This document shows positions 23,180 through 33,531 of a stretch of DNA of 64,000 bases, one piece after another. The position numbers were made by a program, and so were the translations under genes. The notes under the pieces were generated by a model that made no database searches, was not told where the DNA came from, and saw only the letters and a list, made by a program, of their open reading frames with translations. How positions within the stretch are numbered: the first letter of the stretch is position 1; each line of letters begins with the position of its first letter. Source of the stretch: Gonatopus flavifemur (Eukaryota; Arthropoda; Insecta; Hymenoptera; Dryinidae); contig JAFFJZ010000002.1 of NCBI GenBank assembly GCA_018340375.1, positions 20,168,001 to 20,232,000 of the forward strand, given 5' to 3'.

Positions 23180-23977
23180 AATAATTCAGCTGCAGCAGGG
23201 AAGTGGATAGCACGGAAACCAACAGCTATCAAATTGGATCCTTGCAGGATAGGCAATTTTTTCTGCTGTTAACTGCAGGAGATGGTTTAATAGCTGCCCT
23301 AACTTGGTCCAGATTTGGCCCAAGGCAGGACCTGAGATGTCAAAGAGTCACATTCCCAGCTGGGCGCTGAATGTTGAAATATTCAAAATTCTGGCAGGAA
23401 TATCAGAGATTGTGAAGTGAATGAATATATTTTACGAACAATATTGATATACGAATAATGGATGAAACAAAGATTGATATATTTTTTCCGTATTGTTGAT
23501 ATTTTCATTCAAAAATCCACGAATCGCTCTGTTATCTCCACATATATTGAATGTTGTTGACTTTGTAAATATATTTTGTTATTAGGAAATTCTTCATTCC
23601 GCATGTATTTTGTTTACACGTAATAAAGTTACACTCCATGTAATCCTCCGTTTGTTGGCTTATCACTTTGGTGGTATATGCGAACAAATTCCAATTACAA
23701 CAGCTTTCGTTACTTCGGTTGCATATTTCGAATTTTTCAATACTACATCTGAAGTACTCAAAAAACTGATAGATGAGTCGTATTGAAAGTCTGCACGATG
23801 GAAATTGCTAACATATACTGATGAAAACATTATCACGAATTTCGCAAGTATCAATAATTGAGAACATTGATTAAAATGTTATACATTTTTAAGGAACCGT
23901 GAGCGCATCAAAACGGATCTCTCAGGTATCAAAACAATTGAAATATGAGAAGAATTCACATTTCAGGTGTTAATATT
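23180..23977. other. Unassigned DNA
   Basis: The first ~100 bp (CAGCTGCAG, CTGCTGTTAACTGCAG) are rich in CAGCTG/CTGCAG words like an older repeat into which the transposon inserted. The remainder shows nothing recognisable. Confidence 0.3.
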
Positions 23978-24462
23978 GACAGGGTATGATTTATGCATGT
24001 AAGAATCCTACACGTATTGATTGTACACGAAAGATAAAACCCAAAAGTATTTACACTAATAATTTTTTTTTTCAATACCTCATATTTAACACATCAGCTT
24101 TGGTGCACGTAAAATTATTTGATGAGAAAATTGTACACTAAATATTTTTCATGGTTGAAAAAAACAGTGATTCACGAAAATCATACACATGCTTTTATGC
24201 ACGGACAAAAAATGTGATTAATTAATTTTATTTTCTGATCGTGCATAAACAATATGTGTACAATTTTTGTTGATTACATTTCCAAAGCTTGTAAAATATT
24301 TCGTGTGAAATTTTCGTGTTGATCAATTAAATGTGCACAAATAATCATTGCATAAAATATTATGTGTTAGAAAAAAATTATTAGTCTAAATACTTTTGGG
24401 TTTTATTTTTCGTGTACAATCAATACGTGTATGATTCTTACGTGCATGAATCATACCCTGTC
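23978..24462. mobile_element. MITE with 8-bp target duplication TTAATATT
   Basis: 485 bp. Starts GACAGGGTATGATTTATGCA and ends in the inverted form. The first ~80 bp are repeated inverted at the end (ACCCAAAAGTATTTA versus TAAATACTTTTGGGT). TTAATATT flanks both sides (23970-23977 and 24463-24470). An 8-bp duplication points to a hAT-like or P-like transposase. No coding frame. Confidence 0.85.
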
Positions 24463-24470
24463 TTAATATT

Positions 24471-25222
24471 CTATATTAGTTTCTTCCCATTGTTGTTCAA
24501 AGGAATATTCTTTGAGTGTTTCTGGACGTACTGATATGGTCGAAACAAAGTTTCTTTATCGATGGGAAACTTTTCACTATGATTTGGCAGACTTTTTCCT
24601 TACTTTATGCAGGATTCGAAACCCAGGAGACACACGGAGAAAAAGGAAGTGGCAAAGACAGTGAAATTGAATTTTGTTGGGTCCCTTTTGCTAGAACAGC
24701 GAAAAATGTTCGCTCCTTGAGCGAATTTTCGTATTATATATAGAATAGCAAACAAATTTTGCTGAAAAAGTCAACATTTTTTGCTGCTACAGCTAAAAAC
24801 AAGGTGTCCACATTCTGGAAAGTCAGGGGGAAAAAATAGGTCAGGAAAGTCTGGAAAGTCAGGGATTTCCTCTCACGCAGTACGAAAAAAATTTTTCCTC
24901 ATAATTTTAATCACAAACCATCACTGTGAATTCAAAAAACCACCTTTTTCTACGAATTCATGATTGGACCATAATTTTCATGTTCCACAATGAATCAATT
25001 GAATTCCATGATTAATGAGTCCTTGTCAGGTTACTAAATTTCCATCGTATGAAACATTCACTTCATCTTGGGGGTAGTCCATAAACTACGAAGCCCATAA
25101 AGGGGGAGGGAGAGATAAGATGAAATGCGACGCTGAGCTACATGGGGGAGGGGGGAGGGGATTTGGTTCCAAGCTACGTGGCTTTTTATTTATCTTGTAC
25201 TTAGAAGGAAATTCTATATAAA
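24471..25222. other. Unassigned DNA with repeat fragments
   Basis: ACACGGAGAAAAAGG at 24635 resembles a CACGG MITE end without a partner. 25070-25160 is a G-rich stretch (GGGGGTAGTCCATAAACTAC, GGGGGAGGGGGGAGGGG) typical of decayed repeats. Its likely partner is the G-rich segment at 25640-25710. Confidence 0.35.
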
Positions 25223-25363
25223 CATCCAGAAAAATGATCCACTTGAATATAAACCGAATAGATATTTGATTATATCAAATAAGATTTCACTTGATTCCAA
25301 TGTGAATTCCAGTTTGAATGAGAGGAATTTTACTTCAATGGAATAAACCTTTCATTTCGGCTA
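25223..25363. repeat. Fragment of the CAC.CAGAAAAATGAT MITE family
   Basis: CATCCAGAAAAATGATCCAC followed by TTGAATATAAACC and AAATAAGATTTCACTT matches the left part of the element at 27310. The copy is interrupted at its right by the 25364 MITE, and its other end is unclear. Confidence 0.55.
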
Positions 25364-25574
25364 CCCTGTAAAGAAAAGCGGTGTCAAAACGGTGTCAGAA
25401 ATAACACAGAATTGACACAACATGGATTCTATACAAATCCACCCCAAAATCGATGTCAGAATGACATCAAACAGTGTTGGAATGACACTTTACGGTGTGG
25501 AAATGACACCATGTGGTGTTGAAAAAACACTACTTGGTGCGAATTTTTTCTAACACCGCCAATTTTTTACAGTG
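25364..25574. mobile_element. CACTG-type MITE with TA duplication, GTGTCA-rich interior
   Basis: Left end CCCTGTAAAGAAAAGCGGTG (one change from CACTG), right end CACCGCCAATTTTTTACAGTG, and TA on both sides (25362-25363, 25575-25576). The interior repeats GGTGTCA/TGACACC words. Confidence 0.7.
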
Positions 25575-25576
25575 TA

Positions 25577-27309
25577 ATTAAAATTTTATTAAGGTCATAT
25601 TTTGGATGAAAATTCATTTGATTGAAATACGTTCCCACGTGAGGGCGGGGGGGGGGCTGTCAGAAAAAAGCCATGGCAGAGCTAAATGGGTGAAGGAGGA
25701 GGGGAGGAGTCAAAATGTCGCAAAAATAAATTACCAAAAATTGAACACTTCCTGATGAAACCAAGCATTTTCGGTTATCAAATCGTCTCTTTTATCATTC
25801 ATAAGTTTATAAAGTTTGAATAAATTTCATGGAATATCCTGTATTTGTTTATTACTAATTTCATTCAATGCCTAATTGACCACACAGCACAAATATTCCC
25901 TTAATATTTCCAAAATATTTTGGAGATAATACAACGCTTTCAGAAGATTTGAGAATATTCTTGAGTGGTTCTGAAGACATTAGTGCTGTTAGAACGTATA
26001 TAAATAAGTATAGAATAAGAAGTAATGAGCATTTTAATGCGGAATAATATATACAGATTCTAATGAATAAAGTTCGAGGCAATAATGTGAAATTCAACAC
26101 ATGATATATCTCATATATCTATCTGCATGTTTGTAAAAGATATCTGATGGTAATCAGACAGTATATAGAATCAATGAATTTGAACAAATTAGGAGTAAAA
26201 TTCGTTACATTCGTTCATGATTAATACTCCGCTTGAATCACACTCACACAGTACCCAATGTCTCAGCAATATCTCTAGAATATTACAATGTCCTGCTCAA
26301 AACATTCTGTGTGAAATGTTTATACAAGATCCTGTAGATATTGCAGATGAAATATTTTATGAAAAATTTTGTGCGAATTTTCCAATTGGAACATTGCACA
26401 TATAATGATTTGTAATGTTCTGTAAATCTACGATGGAGAATATGCTAAGTTTGTCGTAAATGAAATATTCCAAGAATATGACAGTAGGAATGTTTTATGA
26501 AACAAAATGAATTTTTATACACCTGATCCAGGAATGGGAAAATTTACAATTCAAGTTCGAAAGAAACGCCCCTCCTACGACCTATTCACTTTTCGTTTCG
26601 AAAAATTCTGAATCGATCAGTCTATATCCCACGGCAACGAATTTTCGAAGTTATTCCATCTATCTTACTCAGCACTTTATAAAATTTCAAAGTCGAGGTT
26701 GAAAAAAACCTCTCTCCTACGACCTACTCATTTTTTGTGTCAGAAGATTCTAAATCGATTGGTCTATATGTCACCGAACCGAATTCTTCAAACTCCTATC
26801 ACGATGATTACGATAAATGGCACTTTGAGGGTGGTGTCGTCATTTCGGAGATTCGCTGATGTGATAGAAGCCTTGACCCTCACTCGCAGAACCCGGGTTC
26901 AATCCCCACTGGCGGAACTTTCAAATAATAATTGATTTCGAACCAGTTTTTCTTACACATAAAGTGATTCTGACTAAGCTCATTCAACATTTGTAGAAGT
27001 AAACTCTGAAGAAATTTTTTTTCAACCCAAAGTAACATTTTGTAAGCTTTATAATATATATGATTGTTACATTTTTTTTGTACGCAATATCGCTGAAATG
27101 ATCACAACAATATTTCAGAATATCTCCAGAATGTTACCTCAATGATCTCAGCAATGTTTCAGAATATCTCCAGAACGTTACAAAGATGGTAACATGAGAC
27201 ATCCTGCAAACATTCTGACAATCTTCTTGAGATGTTTTCCAGAATATTACACATTCCAAATGTAATATTCTGACAATATTGCTGGGACATCCGGTGCTGT
27301 CTGGGCATG
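25577..27309. other. Unassigned DNA
   Basis: Holds an 11-G run (~25646-25656), a region of imperfect ATATTCTGAGAT-type words at 25890-26420 and 27060-27300 (AATATTTCAGAATATCTCCAG repeated), and a tRNA-like segment listed separately. The short frames have no domain. Confidence 0.35.
26845..26922 (+). repeat. tRNA-like segment (possible SINE head or tRNA pseudogene)
   Basis: GGGTTCAATCCCC at 26894 matches a B box/T-arm, and TTCGCTGATGTGATAGAAGC at 26851 aligns loosely with a D-arm/A box. Only three T-stem pairs form and no acceptor stem is seen, so this is not a functional tRNA. Confidence 0.4.
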
Positions 27310-28300
27310 CACCCAGAAAAATGATTTGTTTGAATATGAACCTACTAGACATTTCATTGCATCCAATAAAATTTCACTTCATTCAAGTAAATTTTATTTG
27401 AAATGAATAAAAATTTATTTGAATGAAATAAATTCTTTACTTAATCTAACTACAGTGGGTTGCCAAATTATTAGGCCACAGTTGAGATTATTGAGATTAC
27501 TCCAAAGTTGAATATCTCAGTGAAAAATTATCGTAAGGAAACAAATGAATACGCAATTTCAAGGGCAAATTCTACTCTTTGAGCATCATTTGACCTCTTT
27601 GGTCTATCATGTTTGTCCGACAACCTACATCGCATTAAGTATGAGCATTTTGGTCGATATTTCCTCAGTTTTTCAAACAGAAGGAGCTCGCAGGAAGATT
27701 AAAACATGGAAACACGAAAATAAACATTTTGTTGAGAATTTCCTCAGCTCCAAAACGCTTTTTTTATTTTCCTTGTAGAGTCATTTTCAGCGGAGTTATG
27801 TCATGTTTTATGACTTGTAATTTTGAGACGGTTATAGGGACAAAAAATTTCCTTGGAGGAAAAAGTTTAGTTTTGCTATGTATTATACGAAAAAAAATAC
27901 TTCGAGAGGTTTTTGATTGCTTTCAAAAGTATTTTCTGCGTATAATACATCTTAATTTTTAATCTGCGAGCTCCTCCTATTTGAAAAACTGAGGAAATAT
28001 CGGCAAAAATGCTCATACTCAATGCGATGTAGGTTGTTGGACAAACATGATAGACCAAAGGGGTCAAATGATGCTCAAAGAGTAGACTTTGCCCTTGAAA
28101 TTGCGTATTCATTTGTTCCCTTACGATAATTTTTCACTGAGATATTCAACTCTGGAGTAATCTCAAAAATCTCAACTGTGGCCTAATGATTTGGCAACCC
28201 ACTGTAGAACTTGAGTACGTTTATATTCAAATAGGAATTTAGTTGATTCAAATAAAGTTTAGTCAATCCAAATAAATCCCAATATAAAATTTTCTCAGTG
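27310..28300. mobile_element. CAC..GTG MITE with TG duplication, split by a later insertion
   Basis: Left end CACCCAGAAAAATGATTTG, right end TATAAAATTTTCTCAGTG, and TG on both sides (27308-27309, 28301-28302). The interior repeats ATTCAAATAAA words. Removing the nested element (27453-28204 plus one TA) leaves an element of ~237 bp. Confidence 0.65.
27453..28204. mobile_element. Tc1-like non-autonomous foldback, TA duplication
   Basis: 752 bp flanked by TA (27451-27452, 28205-28206). Starts CAGTGGGTTGCCAAATTATT and ends in the inverted form. The arms are ~250 bp (27453-27705 and 27955-28204). Termini of the type CAGTGGGTTGCCAAA and a TA target are typical of Tc1 elements. Frames of 72-78 codons inside (27545-27778 +, 27876-28112 -) are mirror images of the arms, not genes. 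Confidence 0.85.
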
Positions 28301-28302
28301 TG

Positions 28303-30876
28303 CTACCCCGATTATCTGTCAGGAATTATGTTTCTTCCAAATTTTAATCAAATTTAATTCAAAGACGATAAACTGAAATTCATTTTGAATAGAACTAGAT
28401 GTATTCATTCGAATAGCATGTGTTGAAATATTTCAGGAATACTATATGAATTCCAATATTGAAGACATTTTTTTGTATTCAAATTCTAAGATATTTTTGT
28501 AGTTGTGTATTATACAAATATTTCTTGAAGATGTATTCATGTTCATTCGATCCCTTCGAACATTAAAATTGAATCCACTCGCTTTTATTCATTTAATAAC
28601 TTGCCATAATACCGGATTGAAATGTCAGGGAAATTTTTATTAAGAATTCTGTGTACACCCTGTAAAAAGTGGCTGTGATAGCAAATAAATTGCTACTCCA
28701 GCAAAAGGTACCGAACAAAATCAGATGTCACAGCTGATGTTTTTCATTCCTCCAGGATCAAGAGACTGAATCAACAACCGTTGTGAAAATGATAAAACTA
28801 GACACTTGCAAGTACCTCGTTAGAATTCCACGAGGCGCTTGCAAGCATCTAGTTTTTAACTAGTGTAACGTTACAAAACTCGTCGATCACTAAAACATTC
28901 CTACCAGAGTACTGGAATGAGAAAAACCTCCCTTCAATTCTCACAGTATGTCTGACAATTCTCGTTCTCCGGAATAACTTCAATCAAGAACATCCAATAG
29001 CAAAAACGATGTTAGCTACAGAAATTGATTGTACGGAAGGTTTCATCGTTCATCGTAGAATGAATAATTACACGAACCGCATAGTGATCTAGGAAACTTA
29101 TCACAAAGCTGACCGCAATGTGATGTATTTGCGGTACGTTCAGAATGACAGAGATCCTGTAATCGTGTTCCCTCAAATTTTCATTATCCACCCACCGCTC
29201 TTGAGTAAATGATACAAAATATCGTTGCGAATCTGACAGTCTATCAAAGTCTTCATCTACCTTTTTCATTCAAGTGAAAGTCGTTTCGATCATTATAATC
29301 ATTGCAAATGAAGCGAAATTGTATACAAGTCAACGAATCATACGATTGACGACATGAAACTACAAACTACAAACTTTCGTCCACATATAATGCGAATAAA
29401 ACACAAACGGTGTGTTTGAAATCATCGAATGATCTCCAGAAGAACGATTGCATTCGCGTGACAGATGAAATACATTTTCATTCTCGATGATTTATTGCCA
29501 ACCAGCGTATATACCAGTTCGATCCGTGGACGAGAGAAACATTACGGTTCTCGTTGAGAGACAACGTCTCTTCTCCGAGTCTTCGTGCCCGAAGCATATT
29601 AAGATTCGTTTTCATATTTCGCAGCAAAACCACGCTCTTACGCAGTACGCAAAAAGAAAAACAAATAAAGTATGAGAAAGCAATATAAACAGCGTGTGAA
29701 ATGTCAAGTCACCGCTGATTGAAAACAGTCTTTGATACTCTCAAGTAGTGGTACTGCCATATAGAAAACTGAAGAGACCGCAAAAGCAGAATGTTCTGGA
29801 AGAGATTTGAGCGGGAGAAAAAGAGGATAAAAAGAATGAAGCGGTGGAATAAAAATGAGAGGAACGAGGGGATGAAGGTTCTCTCTGTTCTTTCCTTTTC
29901 TCCTTTAGCTCGTTCTTTTATGTTTTCCATTTCTCTGTTTGTTTTATTTCGTCTCTGTTCGCTCACTTTTAGCTGTACTTTCCTATCGTGCGTGAACAAA
30001 TTCTTTTCCTCCAACTCTCGCCCGTTGTTTTCAACAATTTCAAATGTATCGAGTTGCCAGCTACGGGATGGGAATTTCCAAGATACCATATCTCGTAACA
30101 ACGTGGATGAGACGGATTTGTAACTTTTTCTTCCTGGACTTCATTCGGGAATCTTGAATGAAGAAACAATGGGGAAGATTGGTTTATATGTCCTGTTTAA
30201 ATACCCGGCTGTGCACTAAAAACTTTATGGGGTATTAAATCTCTTGGGAAGTGAGATTAAGAACCTTCCCCACATCTTTTTTCGAGTATTACCTAGATTC
30301 CGTTTCCCGTTTTGCCTAGATGTGGGAAAATTTTCTCTAAAAAGGAAGGATTAAGGTAAGAAGAATAATTGTAGGGGTTGGGAAAGATTGTCGCGAATGT
30401 AGATTGCAGTTACAGCGACGTCACTTCTTGTTTCACGTTTCTTTGGATAATTAAGAGAAATAAGGAGTGAGAAGAACGAGAGTTGGGTTAATGATGATTA
30501 GGGGGAATTATGTTTTGTGGTTTTTTCATAGTGCAATTATTCTCGTATAAAAACGTTCGACTCGATAGGTTTTGAGTCCTGTGGATAGAAAGCGTGGGAA
30601 GAATATGGTTATCTCTGAGAAAATTGATTGCAAAGTTATTATTTCTTTGTTGGAATTGAAATTTTATGGTGTCCGTCCAGTATATACAATGCAAAAATAT
30701 CCAATGACAAAAAAGACCAAAGAGAAAAATTCCAATGACAGAACATCCAGTAAATTGGAAAAATGACGTATATAGTTTTTCTCTGGCTTGGAGGGGAGAA
30801 GTTGTGAAGTAATGCGTGTGTTGAGGAACATTAGTTCATTATCAATATGATGTATCGGTTGTAAAGAGGTTCTTTA
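28303..30876. other. Unassigned DNA
   Basis: The frames at 29709-30101 (-) and 29791-30123 (+) overlap on opposite strands, are Arg/Lys/Phe-rich and have no domain. 28664-28740 carries CCCTGTAAAAAGTGG, a solitary MITE-like end. A compact hairpin at 28794-28857 is listed separately. Confidence 0.3.
28794..28857. ncRNA. Candidate pre-miRNA-like hairpin
   Basis: The left arm AAAACTAGACACTTGCAAGT continues to CCTCGT. The right arm from ACGAGG through CGCTTGCAAGCATCTAGTTT pairs with it over ~25 bp with a few mismatches and a ~12-base loop (TAGAATTCC). Size and shape fit a microRNA precursor, but a tiny transposon remnant is equally possible. Strand is undetermined and I match no known family. Confidence 0.3.
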
Positions 30877-30884
30877 GTAACCAT

Positions 30885-31072
30885 CACGAAGGAAGATATA
30901 AGGAGACACATCTCTTACGAGATTCAATCGAAAAAGTGGCACATTTTTTTGAGAAATAACACAAGTCAAATATCGCCACTCGTGGCGCTGTTGTTTCACT
31001 TGTATTATTTCCCAAAACAATGTGCCAGGTTAGTTGTACGAAGATTGTTCTGCTCCCTAATCTTACTTCGTG
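30885..31072. mobile_element. hAT-like MITE with 8-bp duplication GTAACCAT
   Basis: 188 bp. Starts CACGAAGGAAGATATAAGGA and ends TCTTACTTCGTG, with GTAACCAT duplicated exactly on both sides (30877-30884 and 31073-31080). The central palindrome GCCACTCGTGGC sits at ~30975. An 8-bp duplication indicates a hAT-like transposase. A longer sister copy lies at 63249-63516. Confidence 0.9.
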
Positions 31073-31080
31073 GTAACCAT

Positions 31081-33531
31081 TATAATAAGTTGTATGAAAA
31101 TATAGTTGTGAATCAATTTGATGCTGATGATTTGAAAAGCATTCACATATACAGGTAAGCATGATGCTAAGAATGATTGAATGTTATGGGTATGAAGAAT
31201 GTATACGATGATACCAGGAAAGGTAGAGCTGCGTAAATATAAATTATCGTCCGAGGGCAATCGGAAACGCAATTAGTATTAGAAAATAGTAATATGTAGG
31301 GGAAATAATTGATGATTTTTGAAAGGAATAAATAATAAAATGGAAAAGGCGTGAGCTAATAAAGAGTATGTAATTCCGAAGTTGGACATTTTTTTGTTAT
31401 TGGTCTTCTTTATCATTGGATATTTTGCTTGGACATTTTTGCAATTGTATGTTTGTGAGTAGTACCAAATTTTATGAATTTTTGTTGAGAATTCAAAGTT
31501 TGGACATCCTTCTTTTGATGAATTTAAGAATTTTTGTATTTACTCGAGCATCATGAGTTCTCCTCCTTTGTGATAATCGCAAAGAATTGTTTACAACGAC
31601 CAATTCCAACAAAAACATATACATCACTGTGTACATCATACTAGTATATGCGAACGCTTTGCAGGATTTGAGATTAAATTCTTACGACGAGATGCTGACG
31701 AGGATAAATTTTTGTGATATACTATACAAGGATTCCACAGAATTCTTTCATGAAAGTGAATAGTATTCAATTAATATTTAGTTCCCTGTATTTCCAAACA
31801 CCCGGACGCAAAATTTCAATTCGAAAACATGTGAAATTCATTTCCACCTCTATACAAAACTTGCACAGCATAGAAATTGTGTTGGAAAGAGGATGAGGAA
31901 ACTTGTATTAACTCGGACTATTCATTGTTTTTCGTGTGAAACGTTCAGTTGAAATTCAAGCTCTCATAATCTTTCTTTCATCCCCTCTTTACGACGTATC
32001 CCGCGAATTGTACGTTAGCACGGAATTTAGGATCGGAAAGCGCAAGGAGACGGAGAACGAAATACGTTTGCACGCTCGGTCGTGGGAACGAACGAGGTGC
32101 TACCGTTGCCGAGGAAGAAAAAGTAAAGACAGAGTGGAGGGAGCAGGGGAAAAAGAAAAGAGAAAAATAGTAGCGAGAGCAGACCAAAAGAAGAAAGAAA
32201 AGGAACGAAGAGTCGACAATAAAGTTTCCTTTATTTCTACTATCCCCTTTCGCCTCCTTTGGCCAAGTAGTGAGGCCACCATTTCGTCTTGGCGTATTTC
32301 CTCGGGATATTGACATATAGAGATGGAATGGCAGGGGTGGCACAGGAGACGAGGAGAAAGGTTGAGTTAGAAGGAGAAGGGGTGCTGGTAGTTCCACTCT
32401 TAACGCCCTTTTTACACTGGCAACCGGAATTTATGTCTTCTTCTTCTTCTTCTTCCTCTTCGTCTTCATCTTCGGTTTCTTCCCTTTCGCCCTTCCTTCT
32501 CCCCTTGTCGAAGAGGACAATCAATCACGCTCACGTACCTCCGCGTTTGCAGAATCAACCGGAAATCTCTATTAGACGTCGAACCGTGCCCACGTACTCT
32601 TTTTTCCCCTTATTTCTTGGCACATACGTATGAGGAGATACCTCTAAGTCAAAGAGACAAGGTGGAGCGGGAGGCAAGGGAAAGCCGGTGCGGCGACGTC
32701 GTGTGTCTTTCACCGATCGTTGTCGTTATCCATTGTTCCCATCGTGACCGGTATCTTGATGCTCGAACTCTCCTCATTTTTATCCGATAAAAATCAAAAA
32801 AGACCGAAGGGGAGGATGAAATGCGATATTGCAGGATCATTGCGTCGAAATATCATTGAGTCGGGGTACTTTTATGAGGAGTCCAAGTTCATGCCGTTCA
32901 ATGAGATTCGACGAATCCATTAGTCGTTGAATAATTCTCAGTTTATTTTATGCCCTTGTATAAACTTGAGTTAATTCCAAATTTTATCGCGTCGATGAGG
33001 TCGTGGATGTGGAAGTAATGGGATTCATCGAGTCCTAACTGATTCTGGAGTTTATTAATTTTTCTCCAAAACTTGTACGTTTAATACGAATATTACGTGG
33101 AATTTTTTTTCTATTTTTCAAGTAATTTCCGTTCCTGAATCTTTCATGCGTGATTCGATGAGTATGAATGTATGAAAAACATAATGGGATTCCAATTATT
33201 TTGAACTTCAAAAATGTTGATAGGAAATATGGTGGAACTGACGGAAGCGCACATTATTTCCTATTATTCATTTTTGTTCTGATAGGATTTGAGGGTTCTT
33301 CTTCACCAGGGATGTAATTACAAGTAAAAGAATGTAATTCGGCGTTATTACCCAAAAATGGCCATAGATCAGCGTGATAAGTGATAATTTGGCATGAAAA
33401 TACATAATTGGGCGTAAATAAACTTAATTCGGCAAAGTTTCAAAACCTGACCATAAAAAAAGTACAGCAAGAAAAAAAATTCGCTAGAATAGCAAGAATT
33501 TCGCTATTTTAACGAAATTCACGTGTTATCA
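31081..33531. other. Unassigned DNA, partly GC-richer
   Basis: 31930-32640 is GC-richer, with overlapping frames on both strands (125, 139 and 114 codons). These are low-complexity (Lys/Arg/Glu or Ser runs) and carry a TCT microsatellite. No domain or exon was recognised. It could be upstream or untranslated sequence of a host gene. CACCAGGG at 33304-33311 is a lone MITE end. Confidence 0.3.
32435..32476. repeat. (TCT)n microsatellite
   Basis: About 14 imperfect TCT/TCC/TCG triplets. They produce the poly-Ser and poly-Glu runs in the overlapping frames. Confidence 0.9.

Noticed and set aside
27545..28112. Two similar 77-78-codon frames starting MNTQFQGQ on opposite strands
   Set aside because: They are the two inverted arms of the same foldback element, not a gene pair.
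29709..30123. Pair of 130- and 110-codon frames on opposite strands
   Set aside because: Mirror frames over the same purine/pyrimidine-skewed DNA, with no family match.
31936..32633. Overlapping frames of 94-139 codons on both strands
   Set aside because: They owe their length to GC-richer, triplet-repeat DNA (poly-Ser and poly-Glu runs). Opposite strands cannot all be coding and none has a domain.
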